This document shows positions 9,260 to 20,361 of a DNA stretch of 64,000 nucleotides, in pieces. The first letter of the stretch is position 1, and every line of letters starts with the position of its first letter. A program made the position numbers and the translations under genes. Below the pieces are notes generated by a model. It ran no database searches. It was not told the DNA's origin and saw only the letters and a list, made by a program, of their open reading frames with translations. The stretch comes from Phaeodactylum tricornutum CCAP 1055/1 (Eukaryota > Bacillariophyta > Bacillariophyceae > Surirellales > Neidiaceae), in assembly GCF_000150955.2 (NCBI RefSeq), contig NC_011684.1, positions 663,610 to 727,609 on the forward strand. Direction: 5' to 3'.

Positions 9260-10212
9260 ATGGGGAAGGCCAAAGGGGATGGAGCCTCGAAAAAGTCAGT
9301 CCAGAAGCAAAAGCAAAAGGTGATTGAAGACAAAACATTCGGCCTCAAGAACAAGAATAAATCGAAAAAGGTTCAGCAGCATATCAATTCCGTAGAAAAG
9401 AATGTGATGAATTCAGGAGATCCAAAGATGCGGAAAATGGAGGAGCAGCGGCAAAAGGCCAAAGCCGATGCCAAGGCTCGCAAGAAGGCCGTCAAGGACG
9501 AGCAGGATGCCTTATTTGGCGCCGCGTTGTTAGCAGTTTCAAAGAAAAAGACAGTGGACAAAAAGGAAGGAAAAGTGGAAGCCGCAGGCCGTGATGCAAA
9601 TGACGAGGGTACCAAAAAGAGTACCAGTAGGGCGATGAAAATGATGTACCAAATGGATGCACAAGAAATGAGCGATAAGCTGAGAGAAGATGTGAGTAGA
9701 AATAGGGTCGTTTCAAACGAAAGTATCCATTGGTCTTGCACTGCTTGCTAATCTCGCCGGTTTCCGTTTTTTTAAAGCCAAACTATGTTCCTTCGCTAGA
9801 AGATGAGATTGAAGCGCAACGCCAGAAAAAAGTAGACGAGCTGAAAAAGTCAGGCAAAGGTACGCCGGTCACACCAGAGACCTTTCAGGTTTGGCAGGAT
9901 AAGAAACGGAAAGCAAAATCTGATGCAGCCAAAAAACTCGTGGAAGCCGAGTTCAAAAAGAAAAAAGGAGGGAAAGGGCTGGCGATTCTATCAGGGCGTG
10001 CACTATACGAATACAAAAAGGAATTGTTTGTGGATCGGGACGATGACGACCTGGACGAGGTACCGGTAGGTACTTCTCGACAAGCATCAACCGTTGGAGA
10101 TAACGAGAGCAGTGATAATGGCGACCAAGAGGTACTACACGTGGCTACTCAAGTACAGAGTGACCTCTTCTTGGAAGGCGAGGATGACGAATTGGATGAT
10201 CTTGAGGACTGA
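9260..10212 (+). CDS. DFRP1/ZC3H15/Tma46-like DRG-binding protein lacking zinc fingers
   Basis: Two exons, 9260-9691 and 9778-10212. The 86-bp intron has donor GTGAGT and a pyrimidine-rich acceptor, and phase is kept, giving 288 residues. The N-terminus carries the DFRP1 hallmark IEDKTFGLKNKNKSKKVQ, and the C-terminal part matches the DRG-binding region (TPETFQVWQDKKRKAK, then LAILSGRALYEYKKELF, then an acidic end DDELDDLED). Family members bind and stabilise the translation GTPase DRG1 and associate with ribosomes. In animals and yeast two CCCH zinc fingers lie between these parts; here the two conserved parts are joined by about 70 Lys/Ala-rich residues with no Cys/His pattern. Likely cytosolic. 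The family call is firm; the function without fingers is inferred. Confidence 0.8.
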
Positions 10213-10359
10213 ACTACCGTCAGTTCTTTGCTATTGAGACTTTCAATCACGAAATTTTCGAATTACTACTGACGCTTACAACGAATTGATACTTATTCTG
10301 ACGTTTCGTTTTCAAAATCTGTGTTGTATTCGGCAGCAAAGAACAGGAGAGACTGACGC

Positions 10360-10983
10360 TTACGCCTCATTCAAAGTGTCGTCATCGTCCTCGGCCCCCG
10401 GATGAATGCTATCCCATACTTTAGGGACTTTGGAACGATCCATTCCTTCGCGATGCGGGTAGTTCATGCCTTCCAAGGATCGTTGCATCTCCTCCAGCTT
10501 CTCCGGAGTGAAGTCTCCCGCAATGGCTCTCTCACGAATGTTGCGCTGGACTTCCAGCATTTGTTCGTGTAGTTCATCTCGAGTCCATGCATTATCCGGT
10601 TTCTTGACCGTAAAGTCGTACCAAGAAGGAATCCATCGCTCACGGAATTCATCGTCCTGAGCAATTTTACGACCCAAGAAGGGGGTGGCAAAGAATACCA
10701 CAAGGAATACTCCTGCGACGGTGAACTGTGCCGCCGTGGAGTCCCTGGATCCTTGGCGCGGATTTTTGGATTTGAGTTTTCCTGCTTTGAAGGCTTCACG
10801 AGCTTCGTGGTATCTTTCCATTTGCTTGTTGGCCTCCCGCATGTACTCTTCGTGAGACTTATCGTTCTTGCCAATGGCGAGCCATCGGCGAGCCGCCAGC
10901 CGCGGCAGCGACTCCGACAATACCGTTTTGACGGAATGTGGCCCGCGGGAAGCGCATCGGAGCGGCACAACGGTCGCATACAT
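10360..10983 (-). CDS. Small single-pass membrane protein, probably mitochondrial
   Basis: Not recognised. 207 residues from the ATG at 10983. The N-terminal ~36 residues are rich in Arg, Ser, Ala and Leu and poor in acidic residues (VPLRCASRG, LPRLAARRWLAIG), like a mitochondrial presequence. A charged helical segment (EEYMREANKQMERYHEAREA) is followed by one transmembrane helix around 86-106 (FTVAGVFLVVFFATPFLG), then a soluble acidic C-terminus containing WIPSWYDF and WTRDELHEQMLEVQ. This layout is common among small inner-membrane or assembly subunits, but no family could be named. It converges on the DFRP1-like gene with 147 bp between stops. Confidence 0.65.
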   Translation of the reverse strand: MYATVVPLRCASRGPHSVKTVLSESLPRLAARRWLAIGKNDKSHEEYMREANKQMERYHEAREAFKAGKLKSKNPRQGSRDSTAAQFTVAGVFLVVFFATPFLGRKIAQDDEFRERWIPSWYDFTVKKPDNAWTRDELHEQMLEVQRNIRERAIAGDFTPEKLEEMQRSLEGMNYPHREGMDRSKVPKVWDSIHPGAEDDDDTLNEA

Positions 10984-12442
10984 TATACTACTGGACTTAT
11001 CAGAAGTGTGAACAGAACGTAAGGTTTCCTGTGGTAAAACGAATCCGTCTAGTAAATCTAATTCACCTTAACAGAAGTAGGGAAGGAAGAACAGCGAACG
11101 GGTTATAGCCTTTCATCATGGCTTGGATTGGGCGATCGTCGGGTTTTCTTGTTTGGGCTGTGAGTCACAAAGGTCGGAACAGAAACGACACCGGAGTTAT
11201 AGCGGACTGTCTAACGGGAGACAGCCATTCTATATCGTATAAGACATTACGCTGTCTAAAACAAAGCGAATCGATGATCCTCAAATTTTCTCCAATTTCT
11301 TCCTTCTACATTCCGTAGCCCTATTTTACAATTAAATGGTACCGACATCACATCCTTACCGTGCAAGGCTGGCGATTGCTTCATCATCGAGCCCTTGCCA
11401 AAAGCAGGTCAACCAAGTTAGTGCTACGATACATTACATTAATAGAAACAAGTAGATGCAGTAAAGGTTACGATTTGCTCTATACACACCGAAGAAGCTC
11501 GACTGTGTGGTCGCTGCTGTCTCGGGTAGTATGGGAAACGTTCAAGATACTTTTGGAATGTCCTCGGTTCACACAGTTCGATAGTTAATTGCGGTGAGTT
11601 TTCGACTTATGTTATTGACCGGACCCGATTCTACCGTTTTTTTTTCACAGTCAAATGAGGTATGGAAAGTTCACCAAAATGCGAGATATTTCACCATGTG
11701 AGGAATGGGAGGCAACATAAATCCCCCCCTTGTTGAGCGTTTGGAAACTAGAAAGGGCGTTTTCCGAACACACGGATTGGTCAGTTTGCCGAGTCTTTGC
11801 TGTCTCAACTGCTAAAGGGTAGGGGATTTCGTGGGACTTTCTTGGTGTCCGAATGTTGGAGTACGAATGTTTCGGTCCAATGCTTCGCTTGTCCCATAAA
11901 TAATATTGTGGAGCCTCCGTTGAATTTACCAAAGTTGGACAAACTGAAAATTTACATATAGTTCCAAAATCCAGCCTAATTCGGCGGGGCAACTTGATTT
12001 TTGTGGATAGGAGATGCTGGCGCTGACTTCCTTAAGTATTTGTGTCGCTTCACGCGTAACTGATTCGTGCGGAGTACAAGGAAGTCCCAGCTCTGAGGGA
12101 CTTCGGATTTTTCCGTGTGGCGAAGAAACGCCAGGCCGAGATGAGCGGAATTCAAACGCAGCTTGACCAGCGTGGAACCGAGCGGGTCCAACCGTGTGCA
12201 CAAATACTTGGGAGTTGTCGTCGCCGGACCCAACCGAAGCACTCATCCACCGAAGCAGCACTGCGGATAGTAACTGTAACCACTCGCACTATCCGTATCA
12301 GCTTTTCATCGTTAGAGTCACTAACACACAAACACAGACACTCAAAGTTGGACTAATTGTTCGACGGTAAAGGACTCACTGACCAACTAGCTTGGAATCC
12401 TTTACCCTGTCTCTTTCTTCCATAAAGCTCCTTGGTTCGCTC
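10984..12442. other. Gene-poor interval
   Basis: About 1.46 kb between the small membrane protein and the sulfotransferase-like gene. Only short frames (up to about 110 codons) on both strands, without recognisable domains. I see no gene here that I can support. Confidence 0.4.
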
Positions 12443-13627
12443 ATGAGAATGTCCGCTACAACAATCAAAAACAACCACAGCAGCAGCAACGCCACTACGA
12501 AGCACGCTGCGCAGAAGAAAGCGTTGCTAACTGTGAATCGCCAGCAGAATCGACCCAACTCGGTGAGCAGCAGTCGCAAATCGCAACTATGGGTTTTGGT
12601 CCTTGCGGTCGTTGCCTTGCTACTGCTCGCCTTTCTGAGACAAGAAACCGAAAGCTTTCCCGCGTTCCCGGAATTCTCCAATAATTCAGCATCGCGAAGT
12701 GTCAGCAAGGTCAATCCGATCCGACAAATCAGCATTTTGGGAGAGCGCAATTCCGGAACGCGATGGACGTATGAGTAAGTTGTTGCCGCAAGTTCGAAGT
12801 TGGGTTTGTTTCCGGAACAAACTCTAACTTTCACTCTCTCTGTTCTCGTCAGCCACATCTCGGAATGCTTCAATCACTCGTTGATCGTCAAGAAAGAGCT
12901 CACACGGTACAAGCATTGGTTCCAGAACGATGATCCTTCTCGCTACCCACACGATACGCTAGTCCTCGCGCAGTTCCGCAACCCCTACGAATGGCTCAAG
13001 GCCATGGAGCACGTGCCACACCACAGCCCGGCGCATTTGCGAACAGACGAGAACACCAACACGAGCGAACGCTCAGCAGGCAACGATTGGCAGGTCTTTT
13101 TGACAAAGGCCTGGACGATGCCGCGGGTGGGCCTCGACCTGGAACTCTTCGGCAACGAAACCTGTCAAGAACATTTCGCCTACAAGGATATTGTCAGTTG
13201 TACGGTCGAACCGCTGCCCAAGTCACACTACGGACACAAACTTCGCTACTCGGAAAATCAGCCATTCTACGAAATGCGCAACGACGGTAGTGGCATTCCC
13301 TACGACAACATTTTGGAAATGCGTACGGACAAAATCCGGAATTTCCTCTCGGTTGCTGACTTTGAAGGCGTTTCGGACGCCTGGGTACTGCAGTACGAGC
13401 ATCTTGTCAAGCAAGGAACGACAAAATTGGTGGAACGTGTTGCCGAGGTGACCGGCATTGAACCGAATTGCAAACCCAAACCGCCGCAAATTCGTAAACC
13501 GAAACAATCCCGTTTCATTTCGGCCGACATGGCCGCCCACATTCGCAATCATCTGAATTGGACAGTGGAGAATATGATCGGCTACGAGATTGAATGGGAT
13601 CGGGAAAAGGAGGCAACCATCTGGTGA
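12443..13627 (+). CDS. Type II membrane protein with sulfotransferase-like P-loop fold
   Basis: Two exons, 12443-12774 and 12853-13627. The 78-bp intron has donor GTAAGT and acceptor TCGTCAG, and a GA|C junction codon restores WTYDHISECFN. The protein has 368 residues. A Ser/Asn/Lys-rich cytosolic tail is followed by one transmembrane anchor (LWVLVLAVVALLLLAFL, about 50-66), then a luminal domain starting with ISILGERNSGTRW, which resembles the 5'-phosphosulfate P-loop of PAPS-dependent sulfotransferases. LAQFRNPYEWLKAM resembles the 3'-phosphate binding RNP block. This suggests a Golgi carbohydrate or protein sulfotransferase. Acceptor substrate unknown. The family call is by motif only. Confidence 0.65.
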
Positions 13628-13837
13628 AAATAATATTTCGAAGATGAGTACACTCTCCAGAGGCCCGCGTTTAGAAGCAGTGTCCGTAATCATCAGCGTA
13701 CGTGTAATTGCACTAGTTTAACAAAAGCTCTGCAATATTTTTTTTAATACACGCGTGGCTCCAGGCGCTGAACCAAGACCAAGCTAACGAAAAGTGCTGC
13801 GCATCTATTTTACTGTTAGTATTCTATTGTATCAGGC

Positions 13838-14740
13838 CTACCAATCCCAAGGATTTTTCGGAGCGGAGGACCTAGAATAGGTGGGGGTCTGGTGCGATCG
13901 AGAGGCTCCTATTGGCTTTACGGCGACCACCGTCGCGCTAGCGCTACGGTAGTATTCGTGAAAACCAATACCGGTTTCCCGCTCAATTTCTTGTATACGG
14001 CTGTCACTCGCACTGCGGTGGGTGGTGGAAGGTGGCGATGACGCACCACTACTGCCTGTCTTCGTGTTCATCGTTTGCATAGCGCCTTGAGCTTGCCGCA
14101 ATGCGAAATGATGAGAGGCTTCGACTACTTTTTGATCGAGAAACACAAGGCCGTCTTCATCCGCACATGCAAAGTCGCCCGTATGACAGACAACATTGCC
14201 TACGGCGACGGGTGAATTGGTGGACGTCAGCGAGATTGTCTCAGACGTACCCGTCCGAGATACTGCACGCGGTGTGTGTCCCAGCGCCAAAATCCCCATG
14301 GGTAATTTTGACAAGGTCGTTATGTTACGAACATATCCCTGAACGATGATACCCGACCATCCATTGACAGCAGCTGCCAAGGCGTTCTCTTCACCAAGAA
14401 TTGCTGCGCGTTCGGAACAGCAGCACGTGCTGTCCAGGTCCGGACCCTCGTTGCCGATACTAGCAGAGTGACAGGAGGAGCACGAACGAACTATTAGCAA
14501 AATACGGCCATTTCCGGATTCGAGAACGGCATTTTGTAATCTTGGATCCTCCATTGAAGCCGCGTGCACCGTCGCGACGACGCCGCTAAACTTGAACCGC
14601 CCTCCGTATGATTTCCACAGAGAGGTGTTGTTAGGAATCCGGATTTGTTCGGGAAAGTCATCGCATAATTGGCATGATGAGGAGATGTCGAACAAGGATG
14701 CGGATAGAGAAGAGGATAAAGGCGGAGCGTTCGACGTCAT
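13838..14740 (-). CDS. RraA/HMG-CHA aldolase-like protein
   Basis: 300 residues from the ATG at 14740. The conserved RraA core is visible: SGVVATVHA near residue 52, ILGEENALAAAVNGWSGIIVQGYVRN (the G-x3-L-x-A-x3-GWxG block and catalytic loop), LPMGILALGHTPRA, then GDFACADEDGLVFL. Class II HMG/CHA aldolases cleave 4-hydroxy-4-methyl-2-oxoglutarate and use Arg-Asp in the GxxRD loop for substrate and metal; here the loop is Arg138-Asn139, so aldolase or oxaloacetate decarboxylase activity is in doubt. A Cys-rich insertion (residues about 86-108, with CSSC and CCC) is unusual. The C-terminus after about 230 is Ser/Thr-rich. No targeting peptide is seen. A regulator-type role like RraA is possible but unproven. 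Confidence 0.7.
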   Translation of the reverse strand: MTSNAPPLSSSLSASLFDISSSCQLCDDFPEQIRIPNNTSLWKSYGGRFKFSGVVATVHAASMEDPRLQNAVLESGNGRILLIVRSCSSCHSASIGNEGPDLDSTCCCSERAAILGEENALAAAVNGWSGIIVQGYVRNITTLSKLPMGILALGHTPRAVSRTGTSETISLTSTNSPVAVGNVVCHTGDFACADEDGLVFLDQKVVEASHHFALRQAQGAMQTMNTKTGSSGASSPPSTTHRSASDSRIQEIERETGIGFHEYYRSASATVVAVKPIGASRSHQTPTYSRSSAPKNPWDW

Positions 14741-15788
14741 CGAAGAGCGTTTGTGGTTTGTGTGTGTTTGTGTGTGCTGTGGCTTCGCCCTGGGTATTAT
14801 CGATCAATCTACAAATCAAACCGAGTATGTACAAACAGTGATACGTATACCTGTGTGTGCGTCTATGTGTTGAAACTACAACCTATTAGTGGTCGACCTT
14901 CATACACAGCGCAGCACCATCAGAAGTTCTAGCAGAAGCAGCCGCAACCTCAGCCGCACATGAATTCTTCACTTGATAAAAAGGTATGCAAAGGTGTTGA
15001 AGGATGTCAAGAAGCAATGAGTTTTCTCTGTTTCGCGTGCGCTGGTGGGTTGGCGGGTGTTCTTTCGAAGACTCCTCTGTCTGTGCTCGCCTCACAGGAC
15101 CATGACTGTTGCAGTTCGACAACGATCGAACACCACAAACCATTTCGCTCTGACAAGGCCACATTGGAGACGACTTCCGGCGTTCGGCCAATTTGTGAGC
15201 GGAAGAACGAATAGGAGCGGACTGCAGACAGACACCATGGACATCCTGCGGACTATGATGTAATGAATCGAAATGAACATAGAAAGAAATGTGACATTTG
15301 GTCGAATAAGTGGTCCTCCTACCGAAACCTCCATTGCGTGATTGTCGTGGTGAATGTTGTCTACGACCGTCGTCCAGAGTAGCAAGCTCCTGCAGCCCAT
15401 GCTGACAGTGAAAAATGTCTTGGAGCTCCGTGGACCGGTCGGTATAAATACTTCATTGCACCCTCGACAGGCTCCGTATCGAAGGACTTACTAATGTCTA
15501 TTCTTTAGAAAGGTGGGTTCACTCTCAAAAGTTGGTTACTTACATTAACTGTCTCTCGAGTATTCACTATTGAAAATATCCGGGTCTTACTTTCAAACCC
15601 GCCCTACCTAACTACAGCTTCTCACAGCCTCGAGCGAGCGTGCGAGCGACGAAGTGGTCATCGCTAGCGTTGTGCAAATCTAGAGAGGCGGCATTGACTG
15701 ACTTTACATTAGAGCCTTGTGGTTCGACACCGTCTACGTTCTGGCTGTCGACAAACACCCGTTTCCCCTATTTTTCACACTGTGTACC
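14741..15788. other. Divergent intergenic region with GT-rich tract
   Basis: About 1.05 kb between the RraA-like and VPS52 starts. It contains a TG-rich simple tract around 14750-14785 and one TGACAGTGA motif at 15403. No supported gene. Confidence 0.4.
15403..15411 (+). promoter_or_regulatory. TGACAGTGA motif
   Basis: Exact copy of the recurring motif, 378 bp upstream of the VPS52 ATG. Confidence 0.35.
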
Positions 15789-18128
15789 ATGCAGCAACAG
15801 CAACGGCAAATCGAGAGTATTGCAAAAGGCGTCGCGAGTCTTGCACTAAAGCAGCTACCAGTTAACACCACGAATGAATCCGACCCGTCATCTTCCTCTT
15901 ACCAAAAAAACGCATTGAATAGAGATGTGGATCTTGAAGAAGCCAAAGATCATCAACTGTCAGAAGACCTGGCGTTGTTTTTAGCGAATCCTTCGCTGCG
16001 CGCTGCGCTTGCGGACGGCTCGTTGGACCTCGCTTCCTATTCTGGACAAGTCGAAGAAGAGCTACTAGATTTGGAAGCCTCGTGCATTCAGGTCTATCGA
16101 GACAAGGCGGGCGAGATCGTTTCGTTACGCTCCGACTTGCAAGAGTGTCAATCGGTTCTATCGTCGCTGCAAGAAATGCTGCTGGGATTCCAGGCTGATT
16201 TGGGAGGTTTGAGCGGGGAAATCCGACAACTGCAGGAAAAATCCCGAACATTGGATGTTCAACTCAAGAATCGGCGAGAAGCCGAAGAAGGCTTCCGTCA
16301 ATTCTTAGAGCATATAATCGTTGCGCCAAATCTAGTGCACGCCATTACAACTGGATCCGTCAACACTGCGTTCCTACAAAGTGTGCAAGAAATCGACCAA
16401 ATTTACAAAAATACCCATTCCCCCACTCCGCAGCCTTGGTCCGGCGGCAAGCCGCCTTCGGATACTGTTGCTGGAAAGCAAGTCCAGGAACAAGTTCGGA
16501 ATCTACGATTGCTTGCTGTCTCGCGAGTTCGTGACTACTTCTTGTCACAATTGGTTAGTTTGCGACAACCACAGACAAATATTCGTATGATTCAAGTCAA
16601 TGGACTTCTAAAGTACGCGGAGCTTCAAGACTTTTTGGAAGAGGCCAGTCCGGAAATTGCCACTGAAATTCTGAATGTTTACACCGAGTCCATGGGCAAG
16701 ACTCTACAGCAGCTCTTTCGTACTTACCAATCGCAATTATTGCAACTCGACTTATCCAGATCGTCATCATCTCGGCACGAGGTCCTGGCCATGGATGACG
16801 CGCTACTGAGAGATACTCTTACGACTCGTGCGAAGAAACGCGTCGATGTCTTCTGCCTTGGTACCCGAGCTACTGAATGCCTGGACGAAGACGCTTCGAA
16901 CCATGCGCAGCCAATACTGGCTCATGTAGCGTTGGCCGAACGTCAACGGTACCATTATGAACGATTATTTCGTTCTATTCTTGGGCACTTGGTGGACGCC
17001 GTAACAAACGAACATGTTTTCGGTCGTCAATTTTTCAAGCGAGATATCTTCACGCCCCTCTTCCAAAATACACTCAGTCTGCTATTGGAACAATCTGAAA
17101 ACTACTTGTTTGGTTGCTACGACGCGCTTTGTCTCCTTCTAATGATCAAGGTGACGCATTACTACCGACGCTTGATGCGATCGCGGAAAGTACACTCGCT
17201 CGATGGTTTTTTCGATCAGCTCACTAATTTGCTTTGGCCACGCTTAAAAACTGTTATGGAGGGGCACTTACGGAGTTTGAAACAAGCGACGGCTGTCAAG
17301 TTGGGTGGTGTTGACTTGCACCCCCATGTTGTCAGCCGACGATTTGCTGAGTTCTGCTGCAGTATTCTATTGATTTTACAAAACAAGGCTTTTCACAAAC
17401 AGCACGGACTTGGCAAAATATCGGGAGGAAAGTCAATGCAATCGCCTCCTGCGAAGGGATGGCCCGTTGAAAATTCGACGCCAAGCCATGCTGGTTTAGA
17501 CGACTCGATTCGAAGCACGGTGGCGAACAGGAGTGCAGGGGACATGCTGTTGGAGGACCTAACAGAAATGGTGGACGCTTACGTAGCTCTGATGGAACGA
17601 TTGTCCGACGAACACACGTCGCAAAAGAGTCGTGTCGTTTTTTGGATCAATAATTTAGATGCAGTCGTCTGTATTTTTCAAGAACGTCGCGTTGTTGGCA
17701 AGGAATTCAATCGAGTTGTTGAGTTGCTGATGCAACAACGAGAAGTGTTTGTCGAAGAGGAGCTCTTGACAGGATTTTCAAAAATGATTGCCTTCGTTCA
17801 ACAGACTGAGGCGCACATGGCGACCACGCCAAGGGGTGAAACCTACGATGCCAACGCAGCCGTCGTCGAAGCACTGGTACTAGACTTTGCCTCCAAATGG
17901 AAAGGAAATATTGACGTTATCAATCGCAACGTACTATCCTACTTTTCCAATTTCCGGAACGGAATGGAAATTCTCAAACAAGTATTGACGCAGCTGCTCC
18001 TTTACTACACGCGCTTTCAAGATATTATTCGAAAAGTTTGGAAAAATCGATTGCCACCCTTCTGTGAAAATCTGATCAGTACCAACATTATTCTGACCGA
18101 GATTAAACGTTATGCACTGGCGATATGA
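15789..18128 (+). CDS. VPS52: VPS52, GARP/EARP tethering complex subunit
   Basis: 779 residues from the ATG at 15789, single exon. VPS52 with VPS51, 53 and 54 tethers endosome-derived vesicles at the trans-Golgi network. The N-terminal half shows the typical coiled-coil block: LDLEASCIQVYRDKAGEI, then LQEMLLGFQADLGGLSGEI and LQEKSRTLDVQLKNRREAE, followed by FLEHIIVAPNLVHAIT and FLQSVQEIDQ, matching the Vps52/Sac2 signature order. The rest is helical, with the conserved LRDYFLSQL-like segment (VSRVRDYFLSQLVSL) and the C-terminal helical domain. Length is close to the family norm (about 640-800). The frame is open 72 nt further upstream but without ATG. Confidence 0.9.
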   Translation: MQQQQRQIESIAKGVASLALKQLPVNTTNESDPSSSSYQKNALNRDVDLEEAKDHQLSEDLALFLANPSLRAALADGSLDLASYSGQVEEELLDLEASCIQVYRDKAGEIVSLRSDLQECQSVLSSLQEMLLGFQADLGGLSGEIRQLQEKSRTLDVQLKNRREAEEGFRQFLEHIIVAPNLVHAITTGSVNTAFLQSVQEIDQIYKNTHSPTPQPWSGGKPPSDTVAGKQVQEQVRNLRLLAVSRVRDYFLSQLVSLRQPQTNIRMIQVNGLLKYAELQDFLEEASPEIATEILNVYTESMGKTLQQLFRTYQSQLLQLDLSRSSSSRHEVLAMDDALLRDTLTTRAKKRVDVFCLGTRATECLDEDASNHAQPILAHVALAERQRYHYERLFRSILGHLVDAVTNEHVFGRQFFKRDIFTPLFQNTLSLLLEQSENYLFGCYDALCLLLMIKVTHYYRRLMRSRKVHSLDGFFDQLTNLLWPRLKTVMEGHLRSLKQATAVKLGGVDLHPHVVSRRFAEFCCSILLILQNKAFHKQHGLGKISGGKSMQSPPAKGWPVENSTPSHAGLDDSIRSTVANRSAGDMLLEDLTEMVDAYVALMERLSDEHTSQKSRVVFWINNLDAVVCIFQERRVVGKEFNRVVELLMQQREVFVEEELLTGFSKMIAFVQQTEAHMATTPRGETYDANAAVVEALVLDFASKWKGNIDVINRNVLSYFSNFRNGMEILKQVLTQLLLYYTRFQDIIRKVWKNRLPPFCENLISTNIILTEIKRYALAI

Positions 18129-18802
18129 AGAACACATCAATGTATCGAAGAAAAAGTCACCTATCCCTCAAAGATTTGATCCAACGAAGAATGTTGCGCA
18201 CCAACTGACAGTGAGCGAACTCTGAGCGTTCCGATTGTTCCTCACGCTCACGAGAGAATTCCAATTTCTTGGCAGAACCAAGGACGTACATCTTAGTTTG
18301 AACGTGAGGCACAAGATTCCATACAAAAGAAGCATCATCAATTTCTATTCCAGTTCAAGTGCGGACGTTCTTTGAACCGATTTTTGGCAAAAAAACGTCT
18401 GTTGAATTTTCGAGAAGTGCTTACCGCTTACCGATCAACAAAAAGAACCTGACTTGCATTTAATTACTGACGGTATAAGCAGCTCTGAATATGATGGCAT
18501 TTCATCTTTCTTCGTACCGAAGGCGGCTTCCCGCCGGAACAAGACTGCGGCTTCGGGGAGTGGGTATTAAGCTACAAGGAGGTCTGAATGAGGACAACGA
18601 CTCGACGATGACATAGCTTCTCCTGTGCCTTCCCAAATTACTGGCTAGTGCCGTGTCTACCATGCGCTTTCTACTTGCGTATGATGCTTGCACCAACTAT
18701 TGATTGATTTTGCTTGTAAATACTAGGGACGGGCTGTGTCACGTACTTTGTGTTAAATGCTTTATCAGCATGTATCCTAGACTACTCTACTCGTCGAGAA
18801 TC
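18129..18802. other. Convergent intergenic region
   Basis: About 670 bp between the VPS52 and GDI stops. It holds one TGACAGTGA motif at 18206, the only exact copy not near a supported start. No gene recognised. Confidence 0.4.
18206..18214 (+). promoter_or_regulatory. TGACAGTGA motif in a 3' region
   Basis: Exact copy of the motif, 78 bp after the VPS52 stop and far from any supported start. Either chance, a terminator-side element, or a hint of an unannotated transcript. Confidence 0.2.
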
Positions 18803-20361
18803 CTAATAGTCTCCTTCTACACTATCCGCATTGATGGACATGTCTAGTTTGGTCCCAGAAACGCGTTCGTAAAGACGCAGCATATCATCCACGTCGTGTT
18901 CAAAATGGGACGTCGCGTCAAAGCTAGCCGAGATAAAGCACTTGTCGTCGCTGCCGTCCGAGACGGGCTCGTAGGTGCTGGAGACGGACATGAAACGTTG
19001 CAAGATCGGTCCGAGGATTTGCAAACCCGGGGCAACGTCTTCGTCCGGATTGCCTTTTTCAATCAGCGTGGAGACGATCGCGACATAAATACCTGGCGAC
19101 GCGACGGCCAAGCCGTGACTCATGGCACAGACAAAGATATCGTTCTTGCGACCGACTTGGGGTCCCGGAATGACGATTTGCGCCGATTCGGCATTGTTCG
19201 TGTTGGGGATGGGATGATCGAGCAAACAAATGCAACGGACGACGACCCCCGTCGGCTTTATCTTTTCCGGCGGAAAGTAGGAGGGATCGCCAATGATCAT
19301 ATTGGCCTTGGCCATCTGATTACCTGCCTTGACACCGTAAGCTTGTCCGCTTTCGTTGAACAAGACCTCGTCAATGTCCTGATTCAACATGAAGGTTCCG
19401 CCGTGAATGGCGCAGATTCGCGAAAAACCTTCGGGCAATCCGCCGAGGCCGTAGACGGGATAGATGTAGGGCGAGGTACCGTAGCGCGAAAGCGAGTACA
19501 TGTACGTTTGCAAGGTTGCTACGGTGCTGGCGGCGGGCTGATCCATATGGTCTTCATCGAGTTCGAGACACATGGCATGGGAAATGAACTGATGCGTATC
19601 CGGGACGAGACCAAAATCGGTATAGAGCTGACGCATGGTCATGGTGTTAAGATCACGACCTTGATGAGTTTCTGGAGATTCCGGCTTGTACTGATCAATA
19701 AAAATCAAAAAGTTTCGAAAACGGCGTTTCTCGAATAGTCCCATGAGAGGCGAAGACAACGCTTCCTGTGGCGTGGCGGGTACCTTGAGAACTTTTCCTG
19801 CCTTGTAGACGTAGGATCCGGAAATGGATTTGAATTCCAAGTAACGCGTGACCTTGGTGTGCAGCAACATCTTGGTAAGGTTTCCGGTGGCCATGATGAA
19901 CTTTGGAATGAGATCAATGTTGTAGTCTCGGTTGGCTCCTAGATTGGTGGGGGGTTCCCCGGCTTGAAACTTTCCAAAGAGGGTGGAAAGATTAAGCGAA
20001 GCGCCGTCAGCTCCGTAGTATCCGTTGCGATCGAGCTGCAAGACGCGCTTGCCTTGCGTGGAAAGCAATCCGGAAATGACGCATTCCTTCAGGCCAGTGC
20101 CCATGACAATGGCGTCGTATTCACCGTCGGCGAGCGGCTCCATTCCTTCCGGAAGCCAGTCTAGGTTCTTCGCAGTGAAATTCAATTTCGTTACAGTTCG
20201 TTGATGGTAAAGCAAAGGCAATCGAGAAAGAAGGCAAAGGAAAAGAGAGGCAAGAAATGCCGTGGTGTTGAGAGCCTTTGGGGTCCGAACAATATTCTAC
20301 TTTTTGGTGTTGCGTATGCATTTGGGCTTACCTTTTTGGGTTCTCCTTGTCCTTCCGCCAT
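18803..20361 (-). CDS. GDI: Rab GDP-dissociation inhibitor (GDI)
   Basis: Extracts GDP-bound prenylated Rab GTPases from membranes and recycles them. Exons 20332-20361 and 18803-20167, with a 164-bp intron (donor GTAAGC, acceptor CGAAG) in phase 0; 464 residues. The first exon codes only MAEGQGEPKK. If it is not used, the protein would start at the ATG at 20143 (446 residues, also the usual size). Family landmarks: DAIVMGTGLKECVISGLLS, the FAD-fold dinucleotide-like motif, LQLDRNGYYG, the Rab-binding RDYNIDLIPKF, then MTMRQLYTDFGL and the SRYGTSPYIYPVYGLGGLPEGFSR region. Cytosolic. The C-terminus lacks the CxxC prenyl motif, as expected for GDI. Divergent to the USP8-like gene. Confidence 0.9.

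Noticed and set aside
11926-12261. 111-codon minus-strand frame
   Set aside because: No domain or recognisable motif, in a gene-poor stretch with several equally long random frames.
18896-19738. 280-codon open frame on the plus strand
   Set aside because: Antisense to Rab GDI, whose protein is clearly conserved; no domain in the shadow frame.
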